55,377 nt of DNA from Synechococcus sp. UW140 (GCA_945860085.1 CAMAPJ010000005.1:1-55377), one strand, 5' to 3'; positions 44,860 through 54,420 are shown, counted from the stretch's first letter. The notes: generated from the sequence alone by a model not told the origin. Translations and numbers: made by a program.

Positions 44860-45579
44860 TCAGTATTCGATCCCCGCCTGGGCCTTGACCCCCTGTTCGC
44901 GGAAGGGATGGCGCAGCAGCTTCATCTCGGTGACCAGGTCGGCGCGTTCGAGCAGGCCTGCCGGGGCGCCGCGTCCGGTGAGGGCCACATGGGTGAGGGG
45001 CGGCCGCAGGGCCAGGCCCTCCAACACCTGATCGAGGCCCAAGTAACCAAGTTTGAGGGCCACGTTCACCTCATCGAGCACCACGAGCTTGCGGTTGGCA
45101 TCGGCTAAGAACTCGCAAGAGCGCCGCCAGGCCTGCTGGACCAGCTCCCTGTCCCGCTCCCGGTCCTGGGTTTCCCAGGTGAAGCCCTCCCCGAGGGCAT
45201 GCCAGGCCAGGGCCTCGCCAAAGAGCTGCAGGGCCCGGGCTTCACCCGGTTGCCAGCCCCCCTTGATGAACTGCACCACTGCCACGTTTTCGCCATGGCC
45301 CAGGGTGCGAAGCACTAGGCCCAGGGCGGCTGTGGTTTTGCCCTTGCCATCGCCGGTGAACACCAGCACCAGGCCTTTCTCCAGGTTGCGCTCGCCCACC
45401 CGCTGCTGCTGCACCTCCCGGCGCCGGGCCATGCGCTTGCGGTAGCCCTCGGGATCGACCTCGGGGGCCAGGTCACCGCCGGGACCGAGTTCGGCGGCGG
45501 CCTGGTCCAGGCTGGAGTTCGGGGCCTGCTGGCTGTGGCCGCTCTGGCCTGTTGGCTCGACGCTAGGGCTCTGGCTCAA
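44860..45579 (-). CDS. cobO: Cob(I)yrinic acid a,c-diamide adenosyltransferase
   Basis: ATP-dependent adenosyltransferase of the CobA/CobO/BtuR type (239 aa) that adds the adenosyl group to the corrin cobalt. The P-loop GDGKGKTT is at 76-83 within KGLVLVFTGDGKGKTTAALG. VVQFIKGGWQPGEARAL and LVVLDEVNVALKLGYL follow as usual. The first 60 residues are a Ser/Gln/Pro tail, and the start is a TTG at 45579 without a good Shine-Dalgarno sequence, so a shorter form is possible. It lies 56 bp downstream of the recombinase gene. Together with cobK it shows a cobalamin or pseudocobalamin pathway. Confidence 0.93.
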   Translation of the reverse strand: MSQSPSVEPTGQSGHSQQAPNSSLDQAAAELGPGGDLAPEVDPEGYRKRMARRREVQQQRVGERNLEKGLVLVFTGDGKGKTTAALGLVLRTLGHGENVAVVQFIKGGWQPGEARALQLFGEALAWHALGEGFTWETQDRERDRELVQQAWRRSCEFLADANRKLVVLDEVNVALKLGYLGLDQVLEGLALRPPLTHVALTGRGAPAGLLERADLVTEMKLLRHPFREQGVKAQAGIEY

Positions 45580-45635
45580 GGGTTCATTGCTGCAGGAGCG
45601 GCACTCTGGCGCCCTCAGGCACGAGGCTGTTGCCC

Positions 45636-47027
45636 TCAGGCCGGAGCCTGTCGACGGGCCAGGGCCGCATCAACGGCCTGTTGCTGGTCGCGGCGGGTGA
45701 TCCAGTGGTGGTATGTGCGGGTGTGGATCGCCACGGAGTGGCCCATCATCCGCGCCGCCACCGTGTCGGGCAGGCCCAAATGGATCGTGCGAACGGCCCA
45801 GGCGTGGCGCAGGTCGTAGGGGGTCAGGGGCAGGTCGTAGCGGCGGAATTGCTCCGCCACCCGCCGGCCCACCTGCTGCAGGGTGGTCTGGCGCAAATCG
45901 GTGTTCACCGGAGGTAGCCGGCCTGGGCCTTCCGCCAGCTGCGGTAGCTCGAAGGCCGCGACCCATTCCGGCTGGAACGGCCAGATCTGGTGTTCGCCGG
46001 TCTTGCTGGTGGGCAGCACCCGGATCACCCGATCGCCGCGGCCGGCTAGGGCCGAGAGATCACTGAAGAAGATCTCGTGGTTGCGCAGGCCGTAGGTGGC
46101 CATCAGCCCATAGGCCAGGCGCCAGCCAGGGTTGGGAATGCGTTCGCTCCAGAGCAGGATCTCTTCGTCGTTGGGCAGCTGGCGGAACTGGGCCAAATGC
46201 AGGCCGTAGCCGCCGGCCCGTTCGCTCCAGTCCGCCGGCAGGGCGATCCCCAGCGGGCTGGCCAGGGCCGCCAGGCTGATGCCGCATTGCTGGCGGCTGC
46301 GGCTGGCGGTGGGATAGCTCTCCAGTACCTGCTCCAGCAGCCAGAGCGGCGGCGCACTGGTCAGGGGCAGCCCCAGCTCCCCGGCGGCCTGCTGCAGCCG
46401 GCGCAGGTAGGGCAGGTAGGCGCTGGTCCAGGTGGTGCGGCTGCCGGCCTGATTGCGGCGGCGGCGGGGATCGGCGAAAAATTGCTGCTTGAACGCCGCC
46501 AGGGCTGGGGCGAGCTCGGAGGGGGACCCGGGGGTGAATCCCGTGAGCCCGGATCTGGCGGGGGTGAGGGTCGGGGCACGGCGCGGGCCCCGGCGGCGCC
46601 GGGCTGGGGTCTTGGGGTCGCTAGAGCCTTGGCGATGGGAGGCCGGGTTGGCTGGCTGCGGCGGCATAAGGAGCTCCCGCCCAGGGGCTCTGGCTGCTGC
46701 CTGGGTCCAGTCGTCCCAGTGGAAGCGCTGCTGCTGCAGTTGTTGCATCACCCGGCGCAGCTGCAGCCGCGCCTGCTCCAGCCCCGGGGGGTCGGCGGCT
46801 AGGCCCAGGCTGAGGCGCTGCACCGGATAGGCGCCGGAGCCGCGGCGACAGGGCAAGGGCCCCCGCAGCCCCAGGCGGGAGCCGCGCCGTTCCAGGCGCA
46901 GGGCAATGCCGGTGGCCGCCAGCAGGTTGTTCTGGCGCTGAATCTCGGCATCAAGGGCGGGATCGCCCGGTGGCAGGGGCTGATCCGCTGCCGGGGCTTG
47001 GGGAGGGGCCGTCTGGGGCTGGGTCAT
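45636..47027 (-). CDS. Tyrosine recombinase (phage-integrase family)
   Basis: A 463-aa site-specific recombinase. From the ATG at 47027 there is an Ala/Gln/Pro-rich N-terminal part (1-170), a helical core-binding region (about 175-290) and the catalytic domain. Catalytic residues: R315 (YGLRNHE), K342 (TSKTGE), R407 in YDLRH, H430 (GHSVAIH) and the nucleophile Y439. The position usually held by His in H-x-x-R is Tyr404 here. No attachment site, excisionase or cargo genes surround it, so it looks resident rather than part of an integrated element. It is between cobO and hemH. Confidence 0.87.
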   Translation of the reverse strand: MTQPQTAPPQAPAADQPLPPGDPALDAEIQRQNNLLAATGIALRLERRGSRLGLRGPLPCRRGSGAYPVQRLSLGLAADPPGLEQARLQLRRVMQQLQQQRFHWDDWTQAAARAPGRELLMPPQPANPASHRQGSSDPKTPARRRRGPRRAPTLTPARSGLTGFTPGSPSELAPALAAFKQQFFADPRRRRNQAGSRTTWTSAYLPYLRRLQQAAGELGLPLTSAPPLWLLEQVLESYPTASRSRQQCGISLAALASPLGIALPADWSERAGGYGLHLAQFRQLPNDEEILLWSERIPNPGWRLAYGLMATYGLRNHEIFFSDLSALAGRGDRVIRVLPTSKTGEHQIWPFQPEWVAAFELPQLAEGPGRLPPVNTDLRQTTLQQVGRRVAEQFRRYDLPLTPYDLRHAWAVRTIHLGLPDTVAARMMGHSVAIHTRTYHHWITRRDQQQAVDAALARRQAPA

Positions 47028-47087
47028 CGCCGCTTGTGCTCCCTGTCCCGAAGGCGCGCTGACCCTATCGATGCTCTGGCTTGATCG

Positions 47088-47162
47088 CCAGTCCAGAAGC
47101 CTCCAGATCAGGACAGGCCAGTTCAGGACGGGCAAGCCCAGAACAGCCCAGTCCCTGAGAGC
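47088..47162. repeat. 15-bp tandem repeat (5 units) between the recombinase gene and hemH
   Basis: Units at 47088, 47103, 47118, 47133 and 47148 share CCAG-NTCAGGACAGG-like sequence. The second and third match at 13 of 15 bases, the others less. It lies in the 249-bp divergent spacer upstream of both genes. Confidence 0.75.
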
Positions 47163-47276
47163 CGGCTTCAAGCCGCCTGCCTAGGCCTGCCAAACCTTCC
47201 TTCAGGGGACCGTCCAAGCCAGGTCCTGGCGCTGCAGGGCTACTCTCATGGTCAATCTCGTCCTGAAGACTGGGGC

Positions 47277-48452
47277 ATGACCAAGGTTGGCGTGCTGTTG
47301 CTGAACCTCGGCGGCCCGGAACGCATCGAGGACGTGGGACCGTTTCTCTACAATCTGTTTGCTGATCCGGAAATCATCCGGCTGCCGATTCCGGCCCTGC
47401 AGAAGCCCCTGGCCTGGTTGATCAGCACCTTGCGCAGCGGTAAATCGAAAGCGGCCTATCGCTCGATCGGCGGCGGCTCGCCCCTGCGGCGCATCACCGA
47501 GCAGCAGGCGCGCGAACTCCAGAGCGAACTGCGCCATCGCCAGATCGAAGCCACCACCTACGTGGCCATGCGCTACTGGCATCCCTTCACCGAATCGGCG
47601 GTGGCTGATATCAAGGCCGATGGCATTGATGAGGTGGTGGTGCTGCCCCTCTATCCCCATTTCTCGATCAGCACCAGCGGCTCCAGCTTCCGCGAACTGC
47701 AGCGCCTGCGCCAGCGGGATCCAGCCTTCGAGCGCCTGCCGATCCGCTGCATTCGCAGCTACTACGACGACCCTGGCTACATCGGAGCCATGGCCGAACT
47801 GATCGCCAAGGAGATCGAGAGCTGCGACGACCCCACTACGGCCCACGTTTTTTTCAGCGCCCATGGGGTGCCGAAGAGCTATGTCGAGGAGGCGGGCGAT
47901 CCTTACCAGAGCGAAATTGAGTCCTGTGCGGACCTGATCATCGAGCGGTTGCAGGCTCAGCTGGGCCACACCAACCCCTTCACCCTGGCCTATCAAAGCC
48001 GCGTCGGTCCGGTCGAATGGCTGCGTCCCTACACCGATGATGCCTTGCACCAGCTGGGCGCCGATGGGGTCAGGGAACTGGTGGTCGTGCCGATCAGTTT
48101 CGTGAGTGAGCACATTGAAACTCTTGAAGAAATTGACATCGAATACCGCGAAATCGCCACAGAAGCGGGGGTGACCAATTTTCGGCGGGTGCCGGCTCTC
48201 GACATCACCCCGAGCTTCATCGTCGGGCTCGCCGACCTGGTGCAGCGCTCCCTGGCCGGCCCAGAGGTGAACCTGGACCAGGCAGCGGCCCTTTCGCGGG
48301 CGATCAAGCTCTATCCCCAGGACAAATGGGCCTGGGGCTGGAACAACAGCTCGGAAGTCTGGAATGGACGCCTGGCCATGCTCGGCTTTTCGGCCTTCCT
48401 GCTGGAGCTGCTCAGCGGGCGGGGCCCCCTGCATGCCCTGGGCTTGTTGTAA
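47277..48452 (+). CDS. hemH: Ferrochelatase with C-terminal chlorophyll-binding (CAB/HLIP-type) segment
   Basis: Inserts Fe2+ into protoporphyrin IX, the last step to haem. 391 aa. The start [14 protein letters not shown] and the metal-site histidine in [11 protein letters not shown] (about 195) are clear, as is the [20 protein letters not shown] signature. After a linker the protein ends in a hydrophobic helix, [20 protein letters not shown] (about 363-382), preceded by Trp-rich sequence. This is the ExxNGR-type chlorophyll-binding motif typical of cyanobacterial and plastid ferrochelatases, and it anchors the enzyme in the membrane. Divergent from the recombinase gene. Confidence 0.97.
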   Translation: MTKVGVLLLNLGGPERIEDVGPFLYNLFADPEIIRLPIPALQKPLAWLISTLRSGKSKAAYRSIGGGSPLRRITEQQARELQSELRHRQIEATTYVAMRYWHPFTESAVADIKADGIDEVVVLPLYPHFSISTSGSSFRELQRLRQRDPAFERLPIRCIRSYYDDPGYIGAMAELIAKEIESCDDPTTAHVFFSAHGVPKSYVEEAGDPYQSEIESCADLIIERLQAQLGHTNPFTLAYQSRVGPVEWLRPYTDDALHQLGADGVRELVVVPISFVSEHIETLEEIDIEYREIATEAGVTNFRRVPALDITPSFIVGLADLVQRSLAGPEVNLDQAAALSRAIKLYPQDKWAWGWNNSSEVWNGRLAMLGFSAFLLELLSGRGPLHALGLL

Positions 48453-48501
48453 GCGCGGAGGCGGCCCTGGGCCCGTCTCCCCTCCAGCACCGAAGCCAGG
48501 T

Positions 48502-49065
48502 TTGCTCCCCCTGCCGAGCCAAAGGCCCCGGTGGGGGCGTCGCCGCCTGGCCAGCACCTGGCTGCTGGCCGTGGCCCTTGCCCAGCCGCTGCCGGCCCCG
48601 GCCCAGGCCGAACCGCGTTGGCGCCGGGGTGTTTTCCCGGTGGTGAGTTTTTTTGGTTACACCAGCCATTTCGGCCTGCGGGCCGGTCCCGGCGGCGGCG
48701 AGGAACCCCACTACGGTCTCGATATCGCTGCTCCCCTCGGCTCGCCGATCCGCAACTGGTGGGGCGGGGTTGTTAGCGAGGTGCTTTCAGGCGGTGCCTG
48801 CGGCAATGGCCTGGTGATCCGCTCCGGCCCCTACGACCACCTCTATTGCCACCTAGCTGGGCAGGTGACAGGGGCCACCTACCGCAGCGGCTCTGTGGTG
48901 GTGAGGACCGGCCAGAGGCTGCAGGCCGGCGAGCTGATCGGCCATGTCGGCATCACCGGCCGCACCACCGGCCCCCACCTGCACTGGGGCATCCGCTATC
49001 GCGGTCACTGGCTCGATCCGGCCGCGATCCTGCGGGCGATGGCCCTGGCACGCCAGCGCGGCTGA
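48502..49065 (+). CDS. Secreted M23-family peptidase (peptidoglycan endopeptidase-like)
   Basis: Exported LytM-type metallopeptidase. From the TTG at 48502 (187 aa) there is a basic n-region with PRWGRRR, a hydrophobic run STWLLAVALAQPLPAPAQA with an AxA cleavage site, and then the M23 domain: HYGLDIAAPLGSPI (H-x3-D metal ligands), HLYCHLAG, and HLHWGIRY, the H-x-H motif. All the zinc ligands look present, so activity on peptidoglycan cross-links is plausible. An upstream ATG at 48433 overlaps the hemH 3' end and would give a long n-region. It was judged less likely. Confidence 0.83.
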   Translation: MLPLPSQRPRWGRRRLASTWLLAVALAQPLPAPAQAEPRWRRGVFPVVSFFGYTSHFGLRAGPGGGEEPHYGLDIAAPLGSPIRNWWGGVVSEVLSGGACGNGLVIRSGPYDHLYCHLAGQVTGATYRSGSVVVRTGQRLQAGELIGHVGITGRTTGPHLHWGIRYRGHWLDPAAILRAMALARQRG

Positions 49066-49211
49066 TACCTCTAGTCCCAAAGGAGCCCGGGCCGGCTGCC
49101 CAGCCCAGGCGCCTTTAGGCGCCGTACAACAAACAGCTGGTCGCAGCAGCCCCCATCGCGGAGACAAGCCCTTAGGGTTGGACTTCGCTGTTGTCGGTGC
49201 TGGCTGTCGTC

Positions 49212-51065
49212 GTGACCCTGACGTCCGTATCTGCGGTGGCTGAGGCCGCCCTGTCCTCCTACCCAGCTCGGGTCAACGGGGGCTATGCCCTGATGGATGC
49301 CCTCCATCGCCACGGGGTTGAGCATATTTTTGGCTACCCGGGCGGAGCGATCCTGCCGATCTACGACGAGCTGCACAAGGCCGAGTCGCGGGGCTGGCTC
49401 AAGCACATCCTGGTCCGCCACGAACAGGGCGGCACCCACGCGGCCGATGCCTATGCCCGTGCCACCGGCAAGGTGGGGGTCTGCTTTGGCACCTCTGGGC
49501 CTGGCGCCACCAACCTGGTCACCGGCATCGCCACGGCCCAGATGGATTCGGTGCCGATGGTGGTGATCACCGGCCAGGTGCCGCGCGCCTCAATCGGCAC
49601 CGATGCCTTCCAGGAAACCGACATCTTCGGCATCACCCTGCCGATCGTGAAACATTCCTGGGTGGTGCGCGATCCCGCTGACATCGGCCGGATCGTGGCC
49701 GAAGCCTTCTTGATCGCCGCCACGGGCCGGCCTGGTCCGGTCTTGATCGATGTGCCCAAGGATGTGGGCCTCGAAGAGTTTGATTACACGCCGGTTGAGC
49801 CCGGCTCGGCCGTGCCCGCTGGCTATCGCCTGCCGGCCCCGCCCCATCCCGAAGCGATCAGCCAGGCCCTCGATCTGATTCGTCAGGCCCATCGCCCCCT
49901 GCTCTATGTCGGTGGCGGCGCCATCAGTTCCGGGGCCCATGGGGTGATCCACCAGCTGGCCGAACGCTTCCGCCTGCCGGTCACCACCACGCTGATGGGC
50001 AAGGGAGCCTTCGATGAGACCCATCCCCTAGCCGTAGGCATGCTCGGCATGCACGGCACCGCCTATGCCAACTTCTCGGTCACCGAGTGCGACCTGCTGA
50101 TCGCCGCCGGGGCCCGCTTCGATGATCGGGTCACCGGCCGGCTCGATAGTTTTGCCCCCCGGGCCCGGGTGATCCACATCGACATCGATGCGGCCGAAGT
50201 GGGCAAGAACCGGGTGCCTGAGGTGCCGATCGTGGCCGATGTGCGCCAGGCGATCGCCGCCCTGCTGGCGGCCTCTTCCACTGAGGCGCCTTCAGGCCGC
50301 ACCGAAGCCTGGCTGGAGCGCATCGCCAGCTGGAAACGCCATTACCCGCTGGTGGTGCCGAAGCCGGAAGGCGAGATCGCCCCCCAGGAGGTGGTGATTG
50401 CCCTGCAGGAGCTGGCCCCCAAGGCTTACATCACCACGGACGTAGGTCAGCACCAGATGTGGGCTGCCCAGTTCCTCCATACTGGCCCGCGCCGCTGGAT
50501 CAGCAGCGCCGGCTTGGGCACCATGGGCTTTGGCATGCCCGCCGCCATGGGCGTGCAGACCGCTTTCCCCGAGGAGCAGGTGATCTGCGTGGCTGGTGAT
50601 GCCAGCATCCTGATGAATATTCAGGAACTGGGCACCTTGTCGCAGTACCAGCTGCCGGTGAAGGTGGTGATCCTCAACAACGGTTGGCAGGGGATGGTGC
50701 GCCAATGGCAGGAAAGTTTCTACGGCGAGCGCTATTCCGCTTCGGAAATGACCGGGGGCATGCCCAACTTTGAGGCCCTGGCCGAGGCTTTCGGTGTCAA
50801 GGGAATCACGATCACCGAGCGCCAGGATTTGCACGCCGGTCTGCGGCGAGCCCTGGCCCATCCCGGACCGGCTTTCGTGAACGTGGTGGTACGGCGCAAT
50901 GAGAATTGCTATCCGATGGTGCCGCCCGGAGCTAGCAACGCCCAGATGGTGGGCCTGCCCAGCCATCCGGAACTGGCGATTGACACCACTCGCCAGTGCA
51001 ACGCCTGTGGCAGCACCACCGAAAGCGCCCACCATTTCTGCCCCAGCTGTGGGGCGAAACTCTGA
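49212..51065 (+). CDS. ilvB: Acetolactate synthase large subunit with C-terminal zinc-ribbon-like tail
   Basis: ThDP-dependent first enzyme of branched-chain amino acid synthesis. The GTG at 49212 gives 617 aa, and an in-frame TTG at 49191 adds seven. The N-terminal domain has [15 protein letters not shown] and [19 protein letters not shown] with the catalytic glutamate. FAD-domain and ThDP-domain motifs follow, including GDASILMN...[10 protein letters not shown]. The last 25 residues carry C-x2-C and C-x2-C (CNAC, CPSC), as in a small zinc ribbon, absent from the E. coli enzyme. The regulatory subunit IlvH is not in this window. Confidence 0.95.
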   Translation: MTLTSVSAVAEAALSSYPARVNGGYALMDALHRHGVEHIFGYPGGAILPIYDELHKAESRGWLKHILVRHEQGGTHAADAYARATGKVGVCFGTSGPGATNLVTGIATAQMDSVPMVVITGQVPRASIGTDAFQETDIFGITLPIVKHSWVVRDPADIGRIVAEAFLIAATGRPGPVLIDVPKDVGLEEFDYTPVEPGSAVPAGYRLPAPPHPEAISQALDLIRQAHRPLLYVGGGAISSGAHGVIHQLAERFRLPVTTTLMGKGAFDETHPLAVGMLGMHGTAYANFSVTECDLLIAAGARFDDRVTGRLDSFAPRARVIHIDIDAAEVGKNRVPEVPIVADVRQAIAALLAASSTEAPSGRTEAWLERIASWKRHYPLVVPKPEGEIAPQEVVIALQELAPKAYITTDVGQHQMWAAQFLHTGPRRWISSAGLGTMGFGMPAAMGVQTAFPEEQVICVAGDASILMNIQELGTLSQYQLPVKVVILNNGWQGMVRQWQESFYGERYSASEMTGGMPNFEALAEAFGVKGITITERQDLHAGLRRALAHPGPAFVNVVVRRNENCYPMVPPGASNAQMVGLPSHPELAIDTTRQCNACGSTTESAHHFCPSCGAKL

Positions 51066-51184
51066 ACGCCCTGTCCTGGCCCGTCCTGCCCCGTCCCGGT
51101 GGCGAACCCGGCGCCGCCCTGGCAACCAGGCCGAGACCTGCTGGGTCTGCTGCCTGGCCTGCCGGCCTAGTTCGGCTCGCCCTA

Positions 51185-51664
51185 GTGCTGGTGATCGGGG
51201 TCAGCGTGCTGCTGGGCTCGGCCCTGGCTGTCCAGGCCGCTGAGGTGCTGCAGGTGCGTAGTGGCACTGTTCTGCAGATCGGCGATGGCAACCGCAACTA
51301 CACCGTGCGGTTGGCCTGCCTGAAGGTCACGACTGAGGCCAATGCCGAAGCCGTGGCCTGGTTGCGCCAGCAGTTGCCGCGCCGCAGCCGCGTCAACCTG
51401 CGGCCGGTGGGCAGCGAGGACGGCATCCTCGTGGCCCGGGTTAGCCGGTTGGAGAACGGCACGAACAGTCAAGCCCGCCCCACCTCGCCTAGCGCCAACG
51501 CTTCAAGTCCCACTGCCGCCAGAGCGAACGCAGCAACTCCAATCTCAGCAAGTGCAATCTCAGCAAGTGCAATCGCCGCAACTGCCAAAGCCCCCAGCCC
51601 AGACCTGGGCCAGGGCCTAGTGGCCGCCGGTCTGGCCAGCTGGCTGCCAAACTGCACCTCTTGA
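51185..51664 (+). CDS. Secreted nuclease-fold (SNase-like) protein
   Basis: The 159-aa form from the GTG at 51185 has a hydrophobic signal-like stretch (VIGVSVLLGSALAVQA), then an OB-fold region matching the staphylococcal-nuclease family: VRSGTVLQIGDGNRNYTVRLACLKVTTEANAEAVAWLRQQLPRRSRVNLR (split by the usual strands). The expected nuclease residues are only partly kept, and a Ser/Ala/Thr-rich segment (about 95-140) separates the first half from a last LGQGLVAAGLASWLPNC block. Activity is doubtful. The frame is open back to 50996 inside ilvB, so the start is uncertain. Confidence 0.65.
   Translation: MLVIGVSVLLGSALAVQAAEVLQVRSGTVLQIGDGNRNYTVRLACLKVTTEANAEAVAWLRQQLPRRSRVNLRPVGSEDGILVARVSRLENGTNSQARPTSPSANASSPTAARANAATPISASAISASAIAATAKAPSPDLGQGLVAAGLASWLPNCTS
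51541..51585 (+). repeat. 15-bp in-frame repeat (3 units) in the nuclease-fold gene
   Basis: AATCTCAGCAAGTGC occurs at 51541-51555 and is repeated exactly at 51556-51570. A third, decayed unit is at 51571-51585. It codes Ile-Ser-Ala-Ser-Ala repeats in a linker. Confidence 0.9.
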
Positions 51665-51691
51665 CATCGATTTACCTGCTTCGGTCATTAC

Positions 51692-51892
51692 ATGGGGATT
51701 AATCGCACTGCCAAGGGGATCGTGCTGGTGCCGACCTTGTTGCTCGGAGCGGCCTTCCTCTCCGCAGCAGCCTGGCTGGATGGCGAGGCGGCCGCTAACA
51801 AACCGCTAGCCCTGGCTCTTGGGGCCGTGTTGATCGGCTCTGGACTGCTGGCCCAGCTACTGCCCGAGTCTCCGCAAGAAGAGCCGGACTGA
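51692..51892 (+). CDS. Small two-helix membrane protein (66 aa), function unknown
   Basis: No family recognised. The product has two hydrophobic segments (IVLVPTLLLGAAFLSAAAW, about 10-28, and LALALGAVLIGSGLLAQLL, about 39-57) separated by a short polar loop, and an acidic Pro/Glu tail. The GINRTAKG start carries positive charge before the first helix, which favours an inside N-terminus. It lies 27 bp after the nuclease-fold gene and is followed by a strong hairpin, so the two may form a small transcript. Confidence 0.6.
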   Translation: MGINRTAKGIVLVPTLLLGAAFLSAAAWLDGEAAANKPLALALGAVLIGSGLLAQLLPESPQEEPD

Positions 51893-51907
51893 GCCGCTGC
51901 CCAGCGT

Positions 51908-51953
51908 CCAGTGTTGTTGTGCTGCGTGCTGACCTGCAGCACAACAATGCTGG
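51908..51953. terminator. Long hairpin between convergent genes, likely bidirectional terminator
   Basis: CCAGTGTTGTTGTGCTGC (51908-51925) pairs with GCAGCACAACAATGCTGG (51936-51953) over 18 positions, including two G-T pairs, with a ten-base loop. It is between the 66-aa gene and the Tic22-like gene. There is no T-run, so it may act with other factors. Confidence 0.7.
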
Positions 51954-51999
51954 CGAGCTTGCGCCAGGGAGGGGCTGGCCCTTGCAGGCAGCCTGGCTC

Positions 52000-52875
52000 C
52001 TACCTGGCAGGCAGGGCTGACTGGCTGACGGGCTGGCTGCTGGCTTGGCCTTTGGACTGAGGGAGGGGCTGGCTTGGGGATTGGGGCTGGGCCTGGAGGG
52101 TTTGGCGTTGCTGGTTTTGCCGCCGTTGCTGGATCAATTGGAAGTAATCAGCCGTGGGGAAGATCACGTAGCGATCCTGGGGAGATTGGATGATTTGGCG
52201 CAGCACGGCGGAGAGGTCGGCCACCTGGGGTTTGAGGCTCGCCTGTTTAGCACTGGGGAGTTTGGCGATCGCGGCCTGCAGGGAGGCATAGCTCATGAAA
52301 AAAACTAGCTTTGGCTCCACCGCCATACCTGACTTGTCGCCCAACTGCGATGGTGTCAGGCTCAAGAAGGGCTTGGTGAAAAACACCGGTACGGCCAGTC
52401 CGTCCTGAATCTGTTTGTCGCTGAGACCCTGCTGTTTCAGCAGGAGGGTGGCCTGCTGGCGGTCGGCTGGGTTGCTGATCACCGGAGCCACCAGGGTGCG
52501 GCTCTTGTCCTTGAGTTGCAACTGCAGCTGCTTGACCTTGACATTCATGCCATTGAGGGGAATGGCGACCAGCTTGGCTAGCAGGCTGGGATTGGCTTTT
52601 TGTAGAATCACCAGTTCGGCCTCAGCCCTACTTTTCTCCAAGTAGAGGGGCAACACCAAGGTTTTCTCTCTGGCAATTGGCAAGGGGACTCCCTTGCTGT
52701 CTGTGAGTACGAAGACAGGCACAACGGCGAGTTTCTTCAGCGCCTCAGCCTCGGGGATTGCCTGGGCTGCTGGCAGGCCCAGGTGGAGGGCAGTGCTGAC
52801 TAGCAGAGCTTTGGCAGCCTGATTCCGCCAGAAATTCTTAGAAATAGCCCGCCAAAAAGGCCTCAGGAGTTGCAT
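52000..52875 (-). CDS. Tic22-like protein
   Basis: The 291-aa product resembles the Tic22 family, which in cyanobacteria is a periplasmic/thylakoid-associated protein needed for outer-membrane biogenesis and related to the plastid import component. Signs are VVPVFVLTDSKGVPLPI, LVLPLYLEKSRAEAELVILQKANP, LAVPVFFTKPFLSL and EPKLVFFMSYASLQAAI. An N-terminal hydrophobic region (ALLVSTALHLGLPAAQA) looks like a signal peptide. The tail is Gln/Ser/Pro-rich (about 250-291). ATG at 52875 is preferred over GTG at 52908, which lies in a 14-bp direct repeat. Confidence 0.83.
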   Translation of the reverse strand: MQLLRPFWRAISKNFWRNQAAKALLVSTALHLGLPAAQAIPEAEALKKLAVVPVFVLTDSKGVPLPIAREKTLVLPLYLEKSRAEAELVILQKANPSLLAKLVAIPLNGMNVKVKQLQLQLKDKSRTLVAPVISNPADRQQATLLLKQQGLSDKQIQDGLAVPVFFTKPFLSLTPSQLGDKSGMAVEPKLVFFMSYASLQAAIAKLPSAKQASLKPQVADLSAVLRQIIQSPQDRYVIFPTADYFQLIQQRRQNQQRQTLQAQPQSPSQPLPQSKGQASSQPVSQSALPAR

Positions 52876-52895
52876 GGATGCAGCAGATGTGATCA

Positions 52896-52921
52896 CAAAT
52901 CTAGCCACTCAAATCTAGCCA
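52896..52921. repeat. 12-bp direct repeat upstream of the Tic22-like gene
   Basis: CAAATCTAGCCA occurs at 52896-52907 and 52910-52921, separated by CT, a period of 14. It sits just upstream of the Tic22-like ATG, in the short divergent spacer. Confidence 0.85.
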
Positions 52922-52962
52922 AGTGAATGCCCCTAATCTGACAAAGCCGGACAGTAACAGTC

Positions 52963-54420
52963 ATGACCAGTCCTGGCACCGTTCAACCCAGCCATTCTGG
53001 TTCTGCCCCAGAGAACGGCGCTGGCGTTCCGGCTGTGAATAGGGCTGTCCGCCCGGCCATTCGCGCTTCTCTTCGCTTTGCCGTTCAATCTGCCCTCCGC
53101 TTCAAAGCTGGGGGATCCCGCAGCCCAGACCAAGGCGCCACGATCGCCGCCGGCGAGGTCCTTGCAGGAACAGGGGATCGGTCGCCTGGGAGCACCCCCT
53201 GGCGCCAGGGTCTGGCACTGGCCTGGCCCCGGGTCTGGTTTCCAGGCTTGCCGGGTTCTGGCACTGGATCCTGGCGGGAGCGCCTGGCCCGCTGTTTGAG
53301 CGCCCTGGGACTGCTGGCCAGCTTGCTGGGCAGCCAGAGCCTGGCCTCCAGTAGCCCCCAGTCGGCTGAGGTACGGCTGCTGCTGCCAGCCGGAGGCCGC
53401 TGGACTCCGCTCAGCGATGGCCTGCGTCGCGGTTACGGCCTGGCGATCGAGCAGGGCCAGGTCTGCGGCCAGCCCAGTCAGCCCCTGGATCTGGCCTGGC
53501 TCCCTGCTGGCAGCGAAACGGCCCAGGTGGATCCGGGACTGGGCCTGCTGGTTCGGCCCCGGACCCGCCTGTTGATCGCGCCACCGGCGGCGCCATTGGA
53601 GTCCTACGGGGTTCTGGCGGAGCAGGGCCAGTTGACGGTGTTGCTTCCCCTGCAACGGGGCGCCAGCTTGAGCCGCCTGCCCCAGCTGCGCGGCGCTGAT
53701 CACCTCTTGCCCCTGCTGGCGCCCCGGGGTCAGCAGGCGGATCGTCTGGCCCGGGGACTGCTGGCGGCCGGTCTGCGGCGGGTGCTGGTGGTGCGTGATG
53801 GCAGCTCCGGCCAAAAACAACTGGCCGAGCGCTTCCTTGAAACCCTGGTCGCCAGTGGGGGCAGCAGCGCCTCGCTGGAGCCCGGGCCCCTGCTGCTTGA
53901 GGTTCGTCAGCCGGCGGCCCTCGAGCAGCTGCGTCAGGAGGTGGACTGGACCGGCCCCCAGGTGCTGGCTGTCTTCACAGAGCCTGGCAGCCCCCTGGCC
54001 CGGGCGGTGCGCGCCAGCCCCTGGCCGGCCGTACTCACCCTGGCCTGGCCGTTTGTGGAGCTGGAGCCCCTGGCTTATCCCCAGGTGGGGGTGGATCCCC
54101 TGGCCAGGGGCGCCGGCTGGCCGGCCTTTGCCCGGGCCTTCCAGGCGCGCTGGGGCTACGGCCCCGGCCTGGCCGAAGCGGCGGGCTACGACGCCGGCCA
54201 GCTCGCCAGCCTGGCGGCGATCCGCTTCGAGGGCCAGCCGGGCTGGGATTTGCAGTGGTTCCACGGCCATGGCCAGCCCCTGGAGCTCTGTGCCGCCATC
54301 GCGGCGCGGCGCTTGGGGCAGCGGGTGCGTCCCCTGGGCGTCGCCAGTCACCTCGATGGCGCCGCCGGCAGCACCCCCACGGCCGCCCTGCGGCTTAGCC
54401 ACCTCTATGCAATTCCATGA
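52963..54420 (+). CDS. Periplasmic binding protein-like lipoprotein/exported protein (type 1 fold)
   Basis: The 485-aa product has a poorly conserved N-terminal stretch, a hydrophobic segment ([18 protein letters not shown], about 110-128) that looks like a signal anchor, and then a two-lobed type 1 periplasmic-binding fold: [58 protein letters not shown], and [14 protein letters not shown]. The closest picture is the branched-chain amino acid / LppC-type receptors. No ABC transporter genes are adjacent, so ligand and partner are unknown. The start may be later, because the first 100 residues look disordered. ATGA overlap couples it to the PEP synthase gene. Confidence 0.7.
   Translation: MTSPGTVQPSHSGSAPENGAGVPAVNRAVRPAIRASLRFAVQSALRFKAGGSRSPDQGATIAAGEVLAGTGDRSPGSTPWRQGLALAWPRVWFPGLPGSGTGSWRERLARCLSALGLLASLLGSQSLASSSPQSAEVRLLLPAGGRWTPLSDGLRRGYGLAIEQGQVCGQPSQPLDLAWLPAGSETAQVDPGLGLLVRPRTRLLIAPPAAPLESYGVLAEQGQLTVLLPLQRGASLSRLPQLRGADHLLPLLAPRGQQADRLARGLLAAGLRRVLVVRDGSSGQKQLAERFLETLVASGGSSASLEPGPLLLEVRQPAALEQLRQEVDWTGPQVLAVFTEPGSPLARAVRASPWPAVLTLAWPFVELEPLAYPQVGVDPLARGAGWPAFARAFQARWGYGPGLAEAAGYDAGQLASLAAIRFEGQPGWDLQWFHGHGQPLELCAAIAARRLGQRVRPLGVASHLDGAAGSTPTAALRLSHLYAIP

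Noticed and set aside
47202-48557. Minus-strand open frame (451 codons) opposite hemH
   Set aside because: Ferrochelatase motifs on the plus strand are complete. The opposite frame lacks any recognisable domain.
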